NCBI GenBank assembly: GCA_934167175.1
Contig: CAKPKF010000001.1
Coordinates: forward strand, 62,001-126,000
Source of the DNA: an uncultured Clostridia bacterium
Lineage (GTDB): Bacteria; Bacillota; Clostridia; TANB77; CAG-508
DNA length: 64,000 bases
Direction: 5' to 3'
Numbering within the stretch: position 1 is the stretch's first letter; each line of letters opens with the position of its first letter. Both the position numbers and the translations under genes were made by a program. Positions 11,250 to 21,593 of this stretch are shown piece by piece. The notes below the pieces were generated by a model. It was not told the DNA's origin. It made no database searches and saw only the letters and a list, made by a program, of their open reading frames with translations.

Positions 11250-14200
11250 TCATGTTTTCTTTTTTATTATAATAATTCCAACTGCTAGTATTGTTAATCC
11301 TGCAATTGCTATTACATATGGTATTCTCTTATCACCAGTTTCTGGTGTTAGTACTAACTCAATGTCATCTTCAGCACTATCCCTAAGGTTTACTCTTCCG
11401 TCTTCTAATTTTGGCTCCATATCTCCAAGATTTATTCCTGTTAAAGTTTTTCCAACATCGTTTTCAGTTTTTGTTGCCTCTGTTGATGTTGTAAGATTTA
11501 TATCTCCACTATTAATTGTAACTGGATCTATAACTTTACTTACTTGGAACTTAGCCTCTTCTTCTTGATCTGGAATTAAAGGTTTTTTTATGTTTGATTC
11601 TCCATCTGTTATTATAATGCTATTATTAGATAAACTATTTATAACTTCATCTTTTACACTATTTTTAAAATCATCTTTACCTACTTCTTTCCATCCTTGA
11701 TCACTGTTTTCTTTGTCAAAAATCAAACTGTTTGGTATATATACAGCTAATTCATTTATTGCAGTTGTAACAACATCACCTTTAGCAATATATGCACCGT
11801 TTGAATCTCTTTCATACCTTTCTGAATAATTATCAGCTTCACCTGTGAAATCTGTATCTCCTGTATTTCTAACAATCGCCTTATAAACAACAATTACGCT
11901 ACTATTAGTTAATGCTGAATCGCTTATTTCCAAATCATATGTTGTATCCTTTGACTCAGTACCTTTTCTTTTTTTATAACCATCTATATCACCTGCAACA
12001 TATTTTAATCCTTTACCACTTTTTGTACTATCCATAATTAAATCTTTACTATCTGAAATTACAGTTACTTTATCACTTGCAATTACTTTTATACTATCTA
12101 TATATACAGATACTGTTAATCTTGATTCTGGTCTTCTAGCTACACCAAAATCAATATTATATTCTTTAACATCTGGATCGTTCATATCTTCTGTATATTC
12201 TTTTGCTAGTTTAAAGCTTGGTGTATTTGCCCATATTTCTTTCTTTTCATCAGTTGTACTTTTGCTTTGTTCTTTTTCTCCATTTATTACATTTCTTCTA
12301 GCATTATCTTCTTTTGCCATTGAAGTAGCAGAATTGGTTGTATTTTTATACCAATTTTCATCAGTTGTATCTATACTTTCAGCATTAAATATTGTTGCCT
12401 CATAGTTTTGTCCATCATCTATTTTGTAACTTACATGATATGTTCCTTCTTCTGGTGGAATAAATTTATATTTTCCATCAGTTCCTGTTGTAGCTGTTTC
12501 ACTCCAAGTTCCACCTTCTTTTTCTATTTTTACTTCTACACCTGCTCGTGGATTATCTTTTTCATTTCTGTCTGTATCTAGATCATTAGGATTGTTGTAT
12601 CCATTACCTACCTTAGCTGTTGCATTGTTCTTTCCTGTTGCTGTAGCTGATAATACATCATTCCATACTGTTCCAGTTATGCTTGGTGTCACTTCTTTTA
12701 CATCTGGTAATCTTATTATAAATTTAGGAGATTTTGCTTCATCATCTTCCAATAAACCTTGTCCTATTTTTAAGTTTCCTGGTGCTGAGTCAAAATCTAT
12801 TAATCCCTCATCTGTATAATAACTTTTTATTTCAGCATAATTTATACTTGTTTTTCTAGTTGTTTCATCATCTGGGTTATAATTTGGTAAACTTCCTAAC
12901 GTTCCTTCTGGATCTTTTAGTTTTTGTCTTACTAGTATGTATACTTTTTCTCCTGACCTTAATGATTTTGTATTTGCTATTTTTAATTCTGAATTTGTTA
13001 CACTATATTGCACACTTTCTGTCGCAGTATAGTCTGTACCACTTCTTCTAGCATAGCTTACACTATCTACAGTAAATATACTGTTATCATAATAATCTAC
13101 TATATCTTTAGGCATTCCTATAACACCTGATTGATTTTCTAACTCAAGTATGTAATCTACATATAATTGAACTCCTGCAAATGTTCCTGAACTATTTTTA
13201 TAATTTCTGCTTATTAAATTACCTGTATCATATATTAAACTTTCATCTACTACTATTTTTGCCCATTCACCTTCGTATCCATTTTGTGATCTTTTATTGT
13301 ATACTTGACTACCTTTTTCTTCTTCTACACCACTGTCATTTACTTTTGTTACGCTTGCTTTATATATATCTTTAAATAGCGCAAAGTCAGTTGTTGGTCT
13401 TTCCTTTAACCCTAGATTTACATTTAATCTAAATCCATCTTGGTTCATGTCAGCTGGTTCAAAATTTATTCCTGCTAATTTAGTAGATGCTGTTATATTT
13501 GGAAAACTATCATAATTAACTTTAGATATTTTTTGGTTACCACTTGTTGTTTCGGTATATGTTAAACCGCTATTGCTATCTATTGTTTTATATTTTTCCG
13601 TATATGCTGTTCTATTTGAACCTTCTTCCGCTTTCGAAACTGTTGTATCATATTTATCTGTGCTTGTATATGTTATACTACCATTTGAAATCACACCTTT
13701 TTGTAATTTTGGAACTGATTGATATTTTTGACCATTATATTCAAATTCTACATATAAATCCTCTAATTCTGATGTATTTACATTATCGAATTCATACCTT
13801 CCAGAACTATCTGTTTTTGTTGTTTGTGTTCCTTTTGATCCACCTTGTAACTTAACTGTAACTCCAGCTACTACTTGATCAACATTTGCATTATATACGT
13901 AATCTAATGCAGTTTCTTTTCCCATATTTCCTGGTCTATCTAACCATACAATACCTGCTATTTTGGTTGTTGGGGATGTTGGATTTGCAAATCTATGCTC
14001 CACAGTTGTATCTCTTTTCACAGTTACTGTATCAGTACTTGTTCTTATTGTATATCCTGCTGGCACACTTACTTCTTTTATTGTATATGTTCCTTCTTCT
14101 AGCTCTCCTGTTGTTGCTTCACCATTTGCATCTGTTTCTAGACTAGCTACCGTTTGTCCTGTAGAAGATATTACCTCAAATTTTATTCCTTTTATTGCCC

Positions 14201-16127
14201 ATTTAGTTCCATCCGCATAAGTTTTTATTATTTTTAATTTTCCTGTTGTTTTTTCTGGCGCTGGGTTTGCAAACTTGAATTCTTTAGTTGTATTTTTAGT
14301 AATTGCTACAGTTTCCGTATCTGTTCTTAATGTATATCCTGTTGGTACACTTGTTTCTTTTATTGTATATGTTCCTACTGGTAACTCAACTGTTGTTGTT
14401 TCACCATTTGCATCTGTTTCTAAATTTGCTACTGTTTGTCCTGCTGAAGATATTACAGCAAATTTTATTCCTTGTATAGCCCACTTATTTCCACTTGAAT
14501 CTGTTTTTACTATTTTTAAGTTTCCTGTTTCTGTTGTTGGCGTTGGAGTCATTGGAACTTCAAATATAGCTTCAACAATGCTATCTTTTGGCTGTGGATC
14601 CATAGCAATAAATCTTTGAGCTTTAAAATAATCACTATCTTCTTCGTTAAATTTATCCCCTCCTGCTTCAAATATTGGCACCATTATGACATTTCTTTTT
14701 TGTCTTACTTGTCTCACTTTGATACTAAGTGAAGTAATTCCTGTATCTGGCATATTATCTATTTTCATATATATCTTATCTTTTGGTTCTATATTTAATG
14801 CTTGAACTTCTTTTCTATCACATGCATTTGATTGTCCTTTTGAATCTGTCAAACTTGCCATAATCTCTATCTGTTCTTTAGTGAATGTTCTTTCTGTTCC
14901 ATCACCTTTCACTATTTTTGTTATCTTACTTGAATTAGCCAACAATGTATTACCATTGTATAGCCCTATTGAGTTTATGCTTCCAAATTCAGCATTTTTT
15001 ACAAAATTAATACATATTGGCCCAACTATATATGATCCATTATCCTCTTTTATTTCTATAGCATCTGTATTTCTTAATGTTATTTTATTGCTTTCTTTTG
15101 TCGTTACAGCTGTTGTTTCGCAGTCAGCTGTAGTACTACTTGATTCTTTGAATTCATATTTAGTTTCTTTATTTCCTACTTTTTCTCCACTAGCAACAGA
15201 AAATTCATTTAAACTTTTCAAATAATTTGCATATTTAGTTGCTGTTGCCTTTAAATTTTTACCTTCAGATACTATTTTATGTTTTGTTACTAGTGCATTT
15301 AGAGAATCATCACCTGTTCCAGTATAAGCCGTGTTTCCATTGTCCCAATTTTCTGGAGCATACAAATATATTTCATCTCCCAAGCTGCTTCCAGTAGCAT
15401 CATTATTCCCATCATCATCTTTATTTGCAGTACTCATTAACCACGTTCTCCAATAGGTCCAAAAGGCGTGTTGCCCTACATTCATAAATAATGATTTTCC
15501 AGAATATCCATTATGACCTATTGATCCACTACTACCATGGTTTTTAAAATAAGTGAATGCATCGCTATTATCTTTTTCTAGTGCTGCTAGTTCGTCCTTG
15601 TTATGTAACTTCTCGAATTTGGAATTTGAATACCAATTTGAATATCTATTACACATTATATATGCTAATATTCCGTTTTCTATTTTATTTGTTGAAGATT
15701 TCATTATTGTATTCAATGAATTACTAGTATCCGTTGTTCTTTTAGTGTCTAATCCATCAAAAAGAGTTTTATACGATATTGTATATGAATTTGCTTTTAA
15801 ACCAGATGGAGTATCTACTCCTAATTCTAAACAAAATATAGGATTTCTTCTTACCATATCCAATAAAAATACCACTTTATCTCCACGATCAGCATTATTT
15901 ATTATTTGAGTAAATTTAGTATATATTTTATGAGTTGCACCATTACTATCACTGTATGTTGCTGTATCACCATAACTTGCTGATTTGTACCATTTCAAGA
16001 AAGCACTTCTTGAGAAACTTGTTAATGTTGAATTTGCTGCATATGTTTTAACAAAAATCATCCCCAATATTACTACTAAGCATATTATCATCAACATGAC
16101 TTTTTGTTTTAGTTTTCTTATTTTCAA
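11250..16127 (-). CDS. Giant surface protein C: thioester domain, SpaA repeats, SdrD-type B domains, PXTG-like sorting signal
   Basis: 1625 aa, with the same architecture as protein A. It has a signal peptide (about 12-31), then a head with Cys99 (IFCLELG) and Gln219 (VGQHAFW) as candidate thioester partners. Two tandem, nearly identical SpaA-type repeats follow (LKIVKTD / LKIIKTY ... GTYTIKE), then SdrD-type domains (GIVWLDRPG, GTVWNDV) and the C-terminus LTPETGDKR, a hydrophobic helix and KKKT, resembling the PXTG signals used by clostridial sortases. The start is TTG at 16127 with AGGAGGG upstream; the next ATG is 30 nt downstream and lacks such a site. It lies 19 nt after stalk protein D. 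No sortase gene is present in the window. Confidence 0.85.
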   Translation of the reverse strand: MKIRKLKQKVMLMIICLVVILGMIFVKTYAANSTLTSFSRSAFLKWYKSASYGDTATYSDSNGATHKIYTKFTQIINNADRGDKVVFLLDMVRRNPIFCLELGVDTPSGLKANSYTISYKTLFDGLDTKRTTDTSNSLNTIMKSSTNKIENGILAYIMCNRYSNWYSNSKFEKLHNKDELAALEKDNSDAFTYFKNHGSSGSIGHNGYSGKSLFMNVGQHAFWTYWRTWLMSTANKDDDGNNDATGSSLGDEIYLYAPENWDNGNTAYTGTGDDSLNALVTKHKIVSEGKNLKATATKYANYLKSLNEFSVASGEKVGNKETKYEFKESSSTTADCETTAVTTKESNKITLRNTDAIEIKEDNGSYIVGPICINFVKNAEFGSINSIGLYNGNTLLANSSKITKIVKGDGTERTFTKEQIEIMASLTDSKGQSNACDRKEVQALNIEPKDKIYMKIDNMPDTGITSLSIKVRQVRQKRNVIMVPIFEAGGDKFNEEDSDYFKAQRFIAMDPQPKDSIVEAIFEVPMTPTPTTETGNLKIVKTDSSGNKWAIQGIKFAVISSAGQTVANLETDANGETTTVELPVGTYTIKETSVPTGYTLRTDTETVAITKNTTKEFKFANPAPEKTTGKLKIIKTYADGTKWAIKGIKFEVISSTGQTVASLETDANGEATTGELEEGTYTIKEVSVPAGYTIRTSTDTVTVKRDTTVEHRFANPTSPTTKIAGIVWLDRPGNMGKETALDYVYNANVDQVVAGVTVKLQGGSKGTQTTKTDSSGRYEFDNVNTSELEDLYVEFEYNGQKYQSVPKLQKGVISNGSITYTSTDKYDTTVSKAEEGSNRTAYTEKYKTIDSNSGLTYTETTSGNQKISKVNYDSFPNITASTKLAGINFEPADMNQDGFRLNVNLGLKERPTTDFALFKDIYKASVTKVNDSGVEEEKGSQVYNKRSQNGYEGEWAKIVVDESLIYDTGNLISRNYKNSSGTFAGVQLYVDYILELENQSGVIGMPKDIVDYYDNSIFTVDSVSYARRSGTDYTATESVQYSVTNSELKIANTKSLRSGEKVYILVRQKLKDPEGTLGSLPNYNPDDETTRKTSINYAEIKSYYTDEGLIDFDSAPGNLKIGQGLLEDDEAKSPKFIIRLPDVKEVTPSITGTVWNDVLSATATGKNNATAKVGNGYNNPNDLDTDRNEKDNPRAGVEVKIEKEGGTWSETATTGTDGKYKFIPPEEGTYHVSYKIDDGQNYEATIFNAESIDTTDENWYKNTTNSATSMAKEDNARRNVINGEKEQSKSTTDEKKEIWANTPSFKLAKEYTEDMNDPDVKEYNIDFGVARRPESRLTVSVYIDSIKVIASDKVTVISDSKDLIMDSTKSGKGLKYVAGDIDGYKKRKGTESKDTTYDLEISDSALTNSSVIVVYKAIVRNTGDTDFTGEADNYSERYERDSNGAYIAKGDVVTTAINELAVYIPNSLIFDKENSDQGWKEVGKDDFKNSVKDEVINSLSNNSIIITDGESNIKKPLIPDQEEEAKFQVSKVIDPVTINSGDINLTTSTEATKTENDVGKTLTGINLGDMEPKLEDGRVNLRDSAEDDIELVLTPETGDKRIPYVIAIAGLTILAVGIIIIKKKT
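13966..14536 (-). repeat. Tandem SpaA-type domain repeat inside protein C
   Basis: Two consecutive units of about 92-95 codons encode near-identical domains sharing NKWAI/TKWAI-GIKF, SS.GQTVA.LETDANGE and GTYTIKE..VP.GYT.RT. The similarity extends to the DNA, suggesting recent internal duplication or gene conversion. It is a coding repeat, not a CRISPR. Confidence 0.8.
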
Positions 16128-16146
16128 AACTCTCCCTCCTTTCTTA

Positions 16147-19100
16147 TTAGCTTTTTTTCTTTATTAAATATATACTAACTGCACTTATTGTTAATAATGC
16201 TATTGTTAATCCTATATATAATATTGATCTACCTGTCTTTATTCCTAATATTACATCGGCTTTACTATAATCATCTTCTGTTATAACATTATTTCCTGGT
16301 CTAGAATCTATATCTACTACACCTAGTTCATTATATGCATCATCTATTTCTGCTCTATTATTTATTATTCCTGTATTAGAGTCTGTTGTTGCTTTTGTTA
16401 CTATTAATGTAATTTCTGCAGTTTCACCTGGTGCTATTTTTCTATTAGCTAAACTTGCGCTATATGCTACTCCATCTTCTAAATACCACTCATTGTTTAA
16501 CTCTGCATTAAATTTAACATCTTCTGGTAAATAGTCTGCAATATTAGTTACATATCCATCTAATTCTCCTTCGTTTGTAACTCTAATTTTATATTCTATT
16601 ATTACATTAGTGTTGTTTATATATTTTCTGTCTAACTCTATTTTAGCTAATGTTGCATCTCCATAATTATATGTTTTTGTACCTTTTTTATTTTGAACTA
16701 TTATTCTGTTTACAAACTTATCTAGTTTTAAATCAAATTTTGCTTGTTTTATTAATCCAATATCTATATTAGATATATTAGAATTTTCTACTATTAAATC
16801 ACCAGATGATGGAATTTTGAATGCTTGTCCATCAGATATATATTCTCTTAAATATATATCTGAGTTTAGATTTTCATCTACACCTTTTTTGTTATTAACA
16901 GTTAGTCTATACATACTTTCATCTAAACCAACTATTACTATATATTTTCCTTTAGGAAGTCCTGTAAATACATACTTTCCATTTTCATCTGTTTCACTTA
17001 TTTGAATGTCGCTATTTTTATTTTTAACAAACTCTAATGTTTCAGCATTAATTAACCCTACTAAAACATCTGGTATTACTCTTTCTTCTGGATCTCTCAT
17101 TCCATTTTCGTTTTCATCTTCCCATGCTATACCACTTATTTTATATACTTTATTTCCACTTGGATCATAATCACTTGGATCATCTTCAATTTGTATTGTA
17201 TGTATTATTTTATTTGATTGAATAGTTTTCCCCATTACATTTGATGTAATACTACCCTGATTTTCTAAAGTAGTATTACTTATATCTTTTTTTTCTCTCA
17301 CTTTAGCAGTTATAACTATTTCTATACTTTCATTTTGTTTTAATTCAATTGATTTTATTATTCCATTGTTTGTCATCTCTATTGATTCTGAACCACATTT
17401 TGCATCTATTACTTGCAAATCATTTGAAACATTATCAGTAAAAACAAGATCATTTACATCTATAGAGCTTTTATTTTCAATAACAAATTTATATTGTAAT
17501 TCATCTTGTGGCTTTATGTATTCTGATGTTACACTTGCAGTTTGTTTAATTGTTAAATTAATTTGCTTTACTAATGTCTCTATTCTATTTGATTTATATA
17601 TATTATTTTTTATTTGCGCTGTAGCATATAAACCTGCTCTTTTTTCACTTATATCTTCACTTGCTTTTACTTTAGCTACTAATGTAATAAATGTTTGTTC
17701 TTCATTTTCTAATTTTTCTATAACATATACTGCTTTATTTCCCTCAAGTTTTCCTAATGAACTATATTCTTCTCCATCACTTATTCCACATTTATAATAT
17801 TCTAGTTCATCTGGAATATTTATTTCCACTTTAATATTCTCTAATTTTTGATTGGTAATATTTTTAACTCTAATATCATATGAAACTGATTCTCCTGTTA
17901 CCTTGTAATCATATACCTCTGAGCGTGGTTTTATTGTAACTCTTACTTCTCCATATTTAGCTAAAATATTTAGCTCATTTGATGTTATTTCTTCATCGCT
18001 ACCTAATTCTCCACTTGCTGTTGCTTTATTTTTTATTGTAACATTTTCGTTTTCATTTGAAATTGTATTTACCCTTACTTCATATTCATATTCTTTGCTT
18101 TCTCCTTGTAATATTTCTTCTATAGTATTAGATTGCTCTTTAATCTCTGAATTTTCCAAGTAGTCTTCTGATGATATTATTGCATTAGGAGATTTATATA
18201 CATAGGTTGTACCTGTTGGTATTGGTGATTTTATTTGAACATTTGTTGCCTTTTCTGTTCCATTGTTTGTTGCTTTTACCTTATATTTTATAATTTCTCC
18301 TGCATATACTTGTGCATTATCTTTTAATTCTTCTCCTGCTCTTGTTGCTATTAATTCTAGCTTTACATCTGGTCCTTTATTTGTTGCTATTCCAATTGGA
18401 GTTGATATTATTTGGCTTTGTGCATTATTCATTGTGTAATTTACAACATACATTGCATATGATGTTTGATTTTTTTCTAAGTTTGCTGGAATGTTTACTT
18501 CATAATTAAAAGTAATTGTATCTGACTTCAAGAATGTATAATCTTTTAATACTATTAAATATGATTTTATGTTTGTAAAATCAGTAATTCCTGTTTTCCA
18601 ATTATTATTAACATTTTCTATATCATTTGTCGCTTCTCCATTATCTGAATAATAAATTACTACATTTTCTGAATTCAATTTTGATACAGAGATTGCTGTT
18701 TTTATTGTTGTATCAAAGTTGCTTCCTAAGCTTTCGCCTGTTTTTATGTTTTTATTATCTTTAAATGGTATTCTTCCTAATATGTTTACATTATTTATGT
18801 CTGCTCCTGTATTATTTACTACTGTTCCTGTTATCTTTCCAGACTGAATTTCTGAATTTGCTTCTACAACTCCTGTTTGTGTTTCTCCCAATAGTGTTGT
18901 TATATTTTCATTATTGATTCCAAGATTATCTATTGTTAATACTCCTGCTGGTGCTTCAAGTTTCACATTTACTTCTGAATAACCTATCTGTTCATTATTT
19001 TCATACATATTTACATTTTCATTCGCATAGTTCATTTTTATAGTTTCTTCTTTTGAGGGAGTATATTTATTTAAAACTATGTCTGTATTTATTACTATAT

Positions 19101-21009
19101 TAGAATTGTTTTGTAAATCATAATCTAATTGTTCTCCTACAGTATTTATTTCTAATATTAAATTTTCATTTTCATTTTTATATAAATCATAGCTTTCAAC
19201 ACTTAGCCATTCAGCATTTGATAATGAAATATCTTTTATGTTTATTTCTTCTACTTCTTTTGGTAATTCTACTAATATTTTAGGATTTTTATATAAATCG
19301 TATTTTGTTTTGCTATTCTCTAATGTTACTCTAAATTCAATATTTTCATTATTTCTTATAGTTGTTAAATTATTTTTATTCATTGTTATATTTGCTTTTG
19401 TCAATGTCTCTTCAAAATTTAAAACTGTTTCTGTATCATTTCCATTTTCTACTCTTGATTTGATTATTAGACCTTTAACATTTTTCAAATTTTCTTTATC
19501 ATATGGTAAATCACATTTTATTGCTTTTGTATTTATTATTTTAAGTCTTCCTTCTGTTTGTGGTTTAGATGTTACTACCTTTATTGCATTAGTTGATTTA
19601 TCTATATAATTTACTACAAAATCATTTTTTTCATCTGCTAAAGTGTTTTTATCAATTGTTGAAATTAATTCATTTTTATTATTATATATTTGTATAAATC
19701 CATCCACACCTAAAATTCTTTCAAAATTCTCTTTTGATATTTTGGTTGATTTATAATATGTATTTTCCTCATTATTATCTACTTCATCATTTTTTAATAT
19801 GAATTTGTCTGGTTCGCTATATATTGAAATTCCACTTACAATATTGCTATAACTGATATCTGTTGACAATAATGTTTTATATTCTGTTTCGTTATCTTTA
19901 TTTAGATATATGTATCCTTTAGTCACTGATTTTGTTGATGTTATGTTTGTATCAACAATACTTCCTATTATATCTTTTAACTCAATTTCATCTTCTATTT
20001 TTTGTTCATATATTTGTGTATTTTTCTGATATACCTCTACTTTGCTTTGCTCTTTTAATTTAATTTTTATATCATCATTTACTCCATCAAATATATCTTC
20101 ATTATATATATATGTTACAACAAATTGGTCTGTACTATTTTTCTTCCATGATACATTATCATTTTCATCTGCACTATTTTCTGCAATTATGTCTATTGTA
20201 TTTTTTTCTTTTTCATAGTTATAAGTCATTTCAGTTTCTTTTCCATTTGTTGCTTTTGTTGAATTTGCTCTTATTTTTACATCTACTGGTTGTTTTCCAT
20301 TTATATTAGGAACTTCTATTTGAATATTTGTTGATTTTGTTGGTAATATATTAGATTCTACACTTGAATTTATGTATTCTTCTATTAATAACATCTTTTC
20401 TCCATTAAGTTCATATGGAATGTATTTTGAAATATAGTGATTTAATGTTGGATTAACTTGTGCTGTCCAATTTACTCTTCTGTTTACTTCTTTTTCAATT
20501 TGTTTTTCCTTTCCATTTTCTCTTACTAATGTTCCTGAAAAGAATACTTTAAAGTCTGCATCTAAATTTTTTAAATTATAGGTTTCTTTTTTATTAGCTT
20601 TGAATGATATTCCTATTTCTCTTGCTGCATTTTTATTTACTTGATCCAATTCAATTATGTTTTTATTTATATTTTTAACACCATCTGTATTTTCTTTTAC
20701 TAGATCAATATTAACTTCACTTCCATCTACAGAATTTCTTATTTCTATTTTAGGATTTTCAATATACCCTTCTTTTGCATTTATATAGAAAAATATACTT
20801 TCTGTATCATTAATATCACTTGTTACCTCATATGCTTTTTTATTATCAACTTTAAAATACGAATCAAATTCTACGTTTGAATCGTTAGTTTCTAACTCTG
20901 AACCAGCATAACTCTCAGATGTATAGATTCCAAGAAGTAATACATTCGCCAAGGTTAATGTGATTATTAATGCCGTCGCAATTATTTTGTTAAAAATTTT
21001 TTCACCCAT
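16147..21009 (-). CDS. Giant membrane-anchored stalk protein D (DUF11-like/SdrD-type repeats)
   Basis: 1620 aa, first gene of the four-gene locus. The N-terminal signal/anchor (about 5-33) is followed by SNVEFDSYFKVDNK, clearly related to the start of protein B. Many DUF11-like beta repeats follow (IKYKVKATNNGTEKATNVQI, SYDIRVKNITNQKLENI), then one SdrD-type domain (GIAWEDENENGMRDPEERV) and a terminal DUF11-like block. A C-terminal helix preceded by GIKTGRS ends in KKKS; KTG may be the remnant of a sorting motif, but no full LPXTG is present. The start ATG has GAGGAG about 8 nt upstream. It probably forms a repeat-rich stalk partner of protein C. Confidence 0.8.
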   Translation of the reverse strand: MGEKIFNKIIATALIITLTLANVLLLGIYTSESYAGSELETNDSNVEFDSYFKVDNKKAYEVTSDINDTESIFFYINAKEGYIENPKIEIRNSVDGSEVNIDLVKENTDGVKNINKNIIELDQVNKNAAREIGISFKANKKETYNLKNLDADFKVFFSGTLVRENGKEKQIEKEVNRRVNWTAQVNPTLNHYISKYIPYELNGEKMLLIEEYINSSVESNILPTKSTNIQIEVPNINGKQPVDVKIRANSTKATNGKETEMTYNYEKEKNTIDIIAENSADENDNVSWKKNSTDQFVVTYIYNEDIFDGVNDDIKIKLKEQSKVEVYQKNTQIYEQKIEDEIELKDIIGSIVDTNITSTKSVTKGYIYLNKDNETEYKTLLSTDISYSNIVSGISIYSEPDKFILKNDEVDNNEENTYYKSTKISKENFERILGVDGFIQIYNNKNELISTIDKNTLADEKNDFVVNYIDKSTNAIKVVTSKPQTEGRLKIINTKAIKCDLPYDKENLKNVKGLIIKSRVENGNDTETVLNFEETLTKANITMNKNNLTTIRNNENIEFRVTLENSKTKYDLYKNPKILVELPKEVEEINIKDISLSNAEWLSVESYDLYKNENENLILEINTVGEQLDYDLQNNSNIVINTDIVLNKYTPSKEETIKMNYANENVNMYENNEQIGYSEVNVKLEAPAGVLTIDNLGINNENITTLLGETQTGVVEANSEIQSGKITGTVVNNTGADINNVNILGRIPFKDNKNIKTGESLGSNFDTTIKTAISVSKLNSENVVIYYSDNGEATNDIENVNNNWKTGITDFTNIKSYLIVLKDYTFLKSDTITFNYEVNIPANLEKNQTSYAMYVVNYTMNNAQSQIISTPIGIATNKGPDVKLELIATRAGEELKDNAQVYAGEIIKYKVKATNNGTEKATNVQIKSPIPTGTTYVYKSPNAIISSEDYLENSEIKEQSNTIEEILQGESKEYEYEVRVNTISNENENVTIKNKATASGELGSDEEITSNELNILAKYGEVRVTIKPRSEVYDYKVTGESVSYDIRVKNITNQKLENIKVEINIPDELEYYKCGISDGEEYSSLGKLEGNKAVYVIEKLENEEQTFITLVAKVKASEDISEKRAGLYATAQIKNNIYKSNRIETLVKQINLTIKQTASVTSEYIKPQDELQYKFVIENKSSIDVNDLVFTDNVSNDLQVIDAKCGSESIEMTNNGIIKSIELKQNESIEIVITAKVREKKDISNTTLENQGSITSNVMGKTIQSNKIIHTIQIEDDPSDYDPSGNKVYKISGIAWEDENENGMRDPEERVIPDVLVGLINAETLEFVKNKNSDIQISETDENGKYVFTGLPKGKYIVIVGLDESMYRLTVNNKKGVDENLNSDIYLREYISDGQAFKIPSSGDLIVENSNISNIDIGLIKQAKFDLKLDKFVNRIIVQNKKGTKTYNYGDATLAKIELDRKYINNTNVIIEYKIRVTNEGELDGYVTNIADYLPEDVKFNAELNNEWYLEDGVAYSASLANRKIAPGETAEITLIVTKATTDSNTGIINNRAEIDDAYNELGVVDIDSRPGNNVITEDDYSKADVILGIKTGRSILYIGLTIALLTISAVSIYLIKKKS

Positions 21010-21416
21010 AATTTTTCTCCTCTTCTTCTTTCTGTATAAAAGATTTTATTAATTAATTATATTTTACATATTTTTTTATTTCTTTCAATAGCAGTTTTTT
21101 CTAATATATACTAAGCTTTCTTTTTCCCTTTACGGAAACTATTTATAGGTTTTTTATTAAAATTTAATAACATTTTTGTTACAATTATTATACTTTTTTT
21201 ATATTGTTTGCTTTATATAATTCATTTTCTTTATGTTTCCGTAGGATTACTTAAAACTTTATATCTTTCTAATTCAAAATATCCACCACTTTCATTATTC
21301 TTTTTTTTAATTATCACTCTTTTATAAAAAAATCATATTATATATTGTACAATATGATTTTTTTAAACACATATTTTGCATAACTAAACATATATTTTAC
21401 ATAGGAGGGTGATTTT
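21010..21416. other. Divergent intergenic region with hairpin and long-range complementarity
   Basis: About 400 bp separate the minus-strand adhesin locus from a plus-strand small-gene cluster. No protein-coding gene is credible. Two 9-nt segments are exactly complementary at a distance (21131-21139 and 21235-21243). A perfect terminator-like hairpin follows at 21326-21364. It could be an untranslated leader or a small RNA; no known riboswitch consensus was recognised. Confidence 0.45.
21326..21364 (+). terminator. Terminator-like hairpin between divergent genes
   Basis: A 14-bp perfect stem (21326-21339 with 21351-21364) and an 11-nt loop, with seven T residues forming the 3' end. It sits about 50 bp before the GTG at 21417, in a place where no upstream plus-strand gene needs a terminator. 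Confidence 0.7.
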
Positions 21417-21578
21417 GTGAATAATACAAATAATATAGATATGGGAAAACTTATGGCTATGCTTTCTAAAATGGACAAAAAGCAACTAGAAACTGGTCTA
21501 AAACAGGCTAGTCAAATTCTTTCTTCTAATGATAAATCTAAAATTATTGATGAATTAAATAAAAATCTAAAAAAATAG
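21417..21578 (+). CDS. Small protein of 53 aa, unknown
   Basis: GTG start at 21417 with TAGGAGGG upstream; 53 residues, polar and helical (VNNTNNIDMGKLMAMLSKMD...), no signal or membrane segment. It is followed after 15 nt by the next gene in the same direction, which has its own GAGGGAGG site. The coupling and strong ribosome binding site make it a real gene. Function is unknown. Confidence 0.7.
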   Translation: MNNTNNIDMGKLMAMLSKMDKKQLETGLKQASQILSSNDKSKIIDELNKNLKK

Positions 21579-21593
21579 AGGGAGGAATTTTTA

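Noticed and set aside
13966..14536. CRISPR-like or non-coding tandem repeat
   Set aside because: The repeats are about 280 bp, in frame, and encode SpaA-type domains.
21010..21416. Cyclic-di-GMP riboswitch upstream of the adhesin locus
   Set aside because: Adhesins are often controlled this way in Clostridia, but neither class I nor class II conserved core sequence was recognised on the minus strand.
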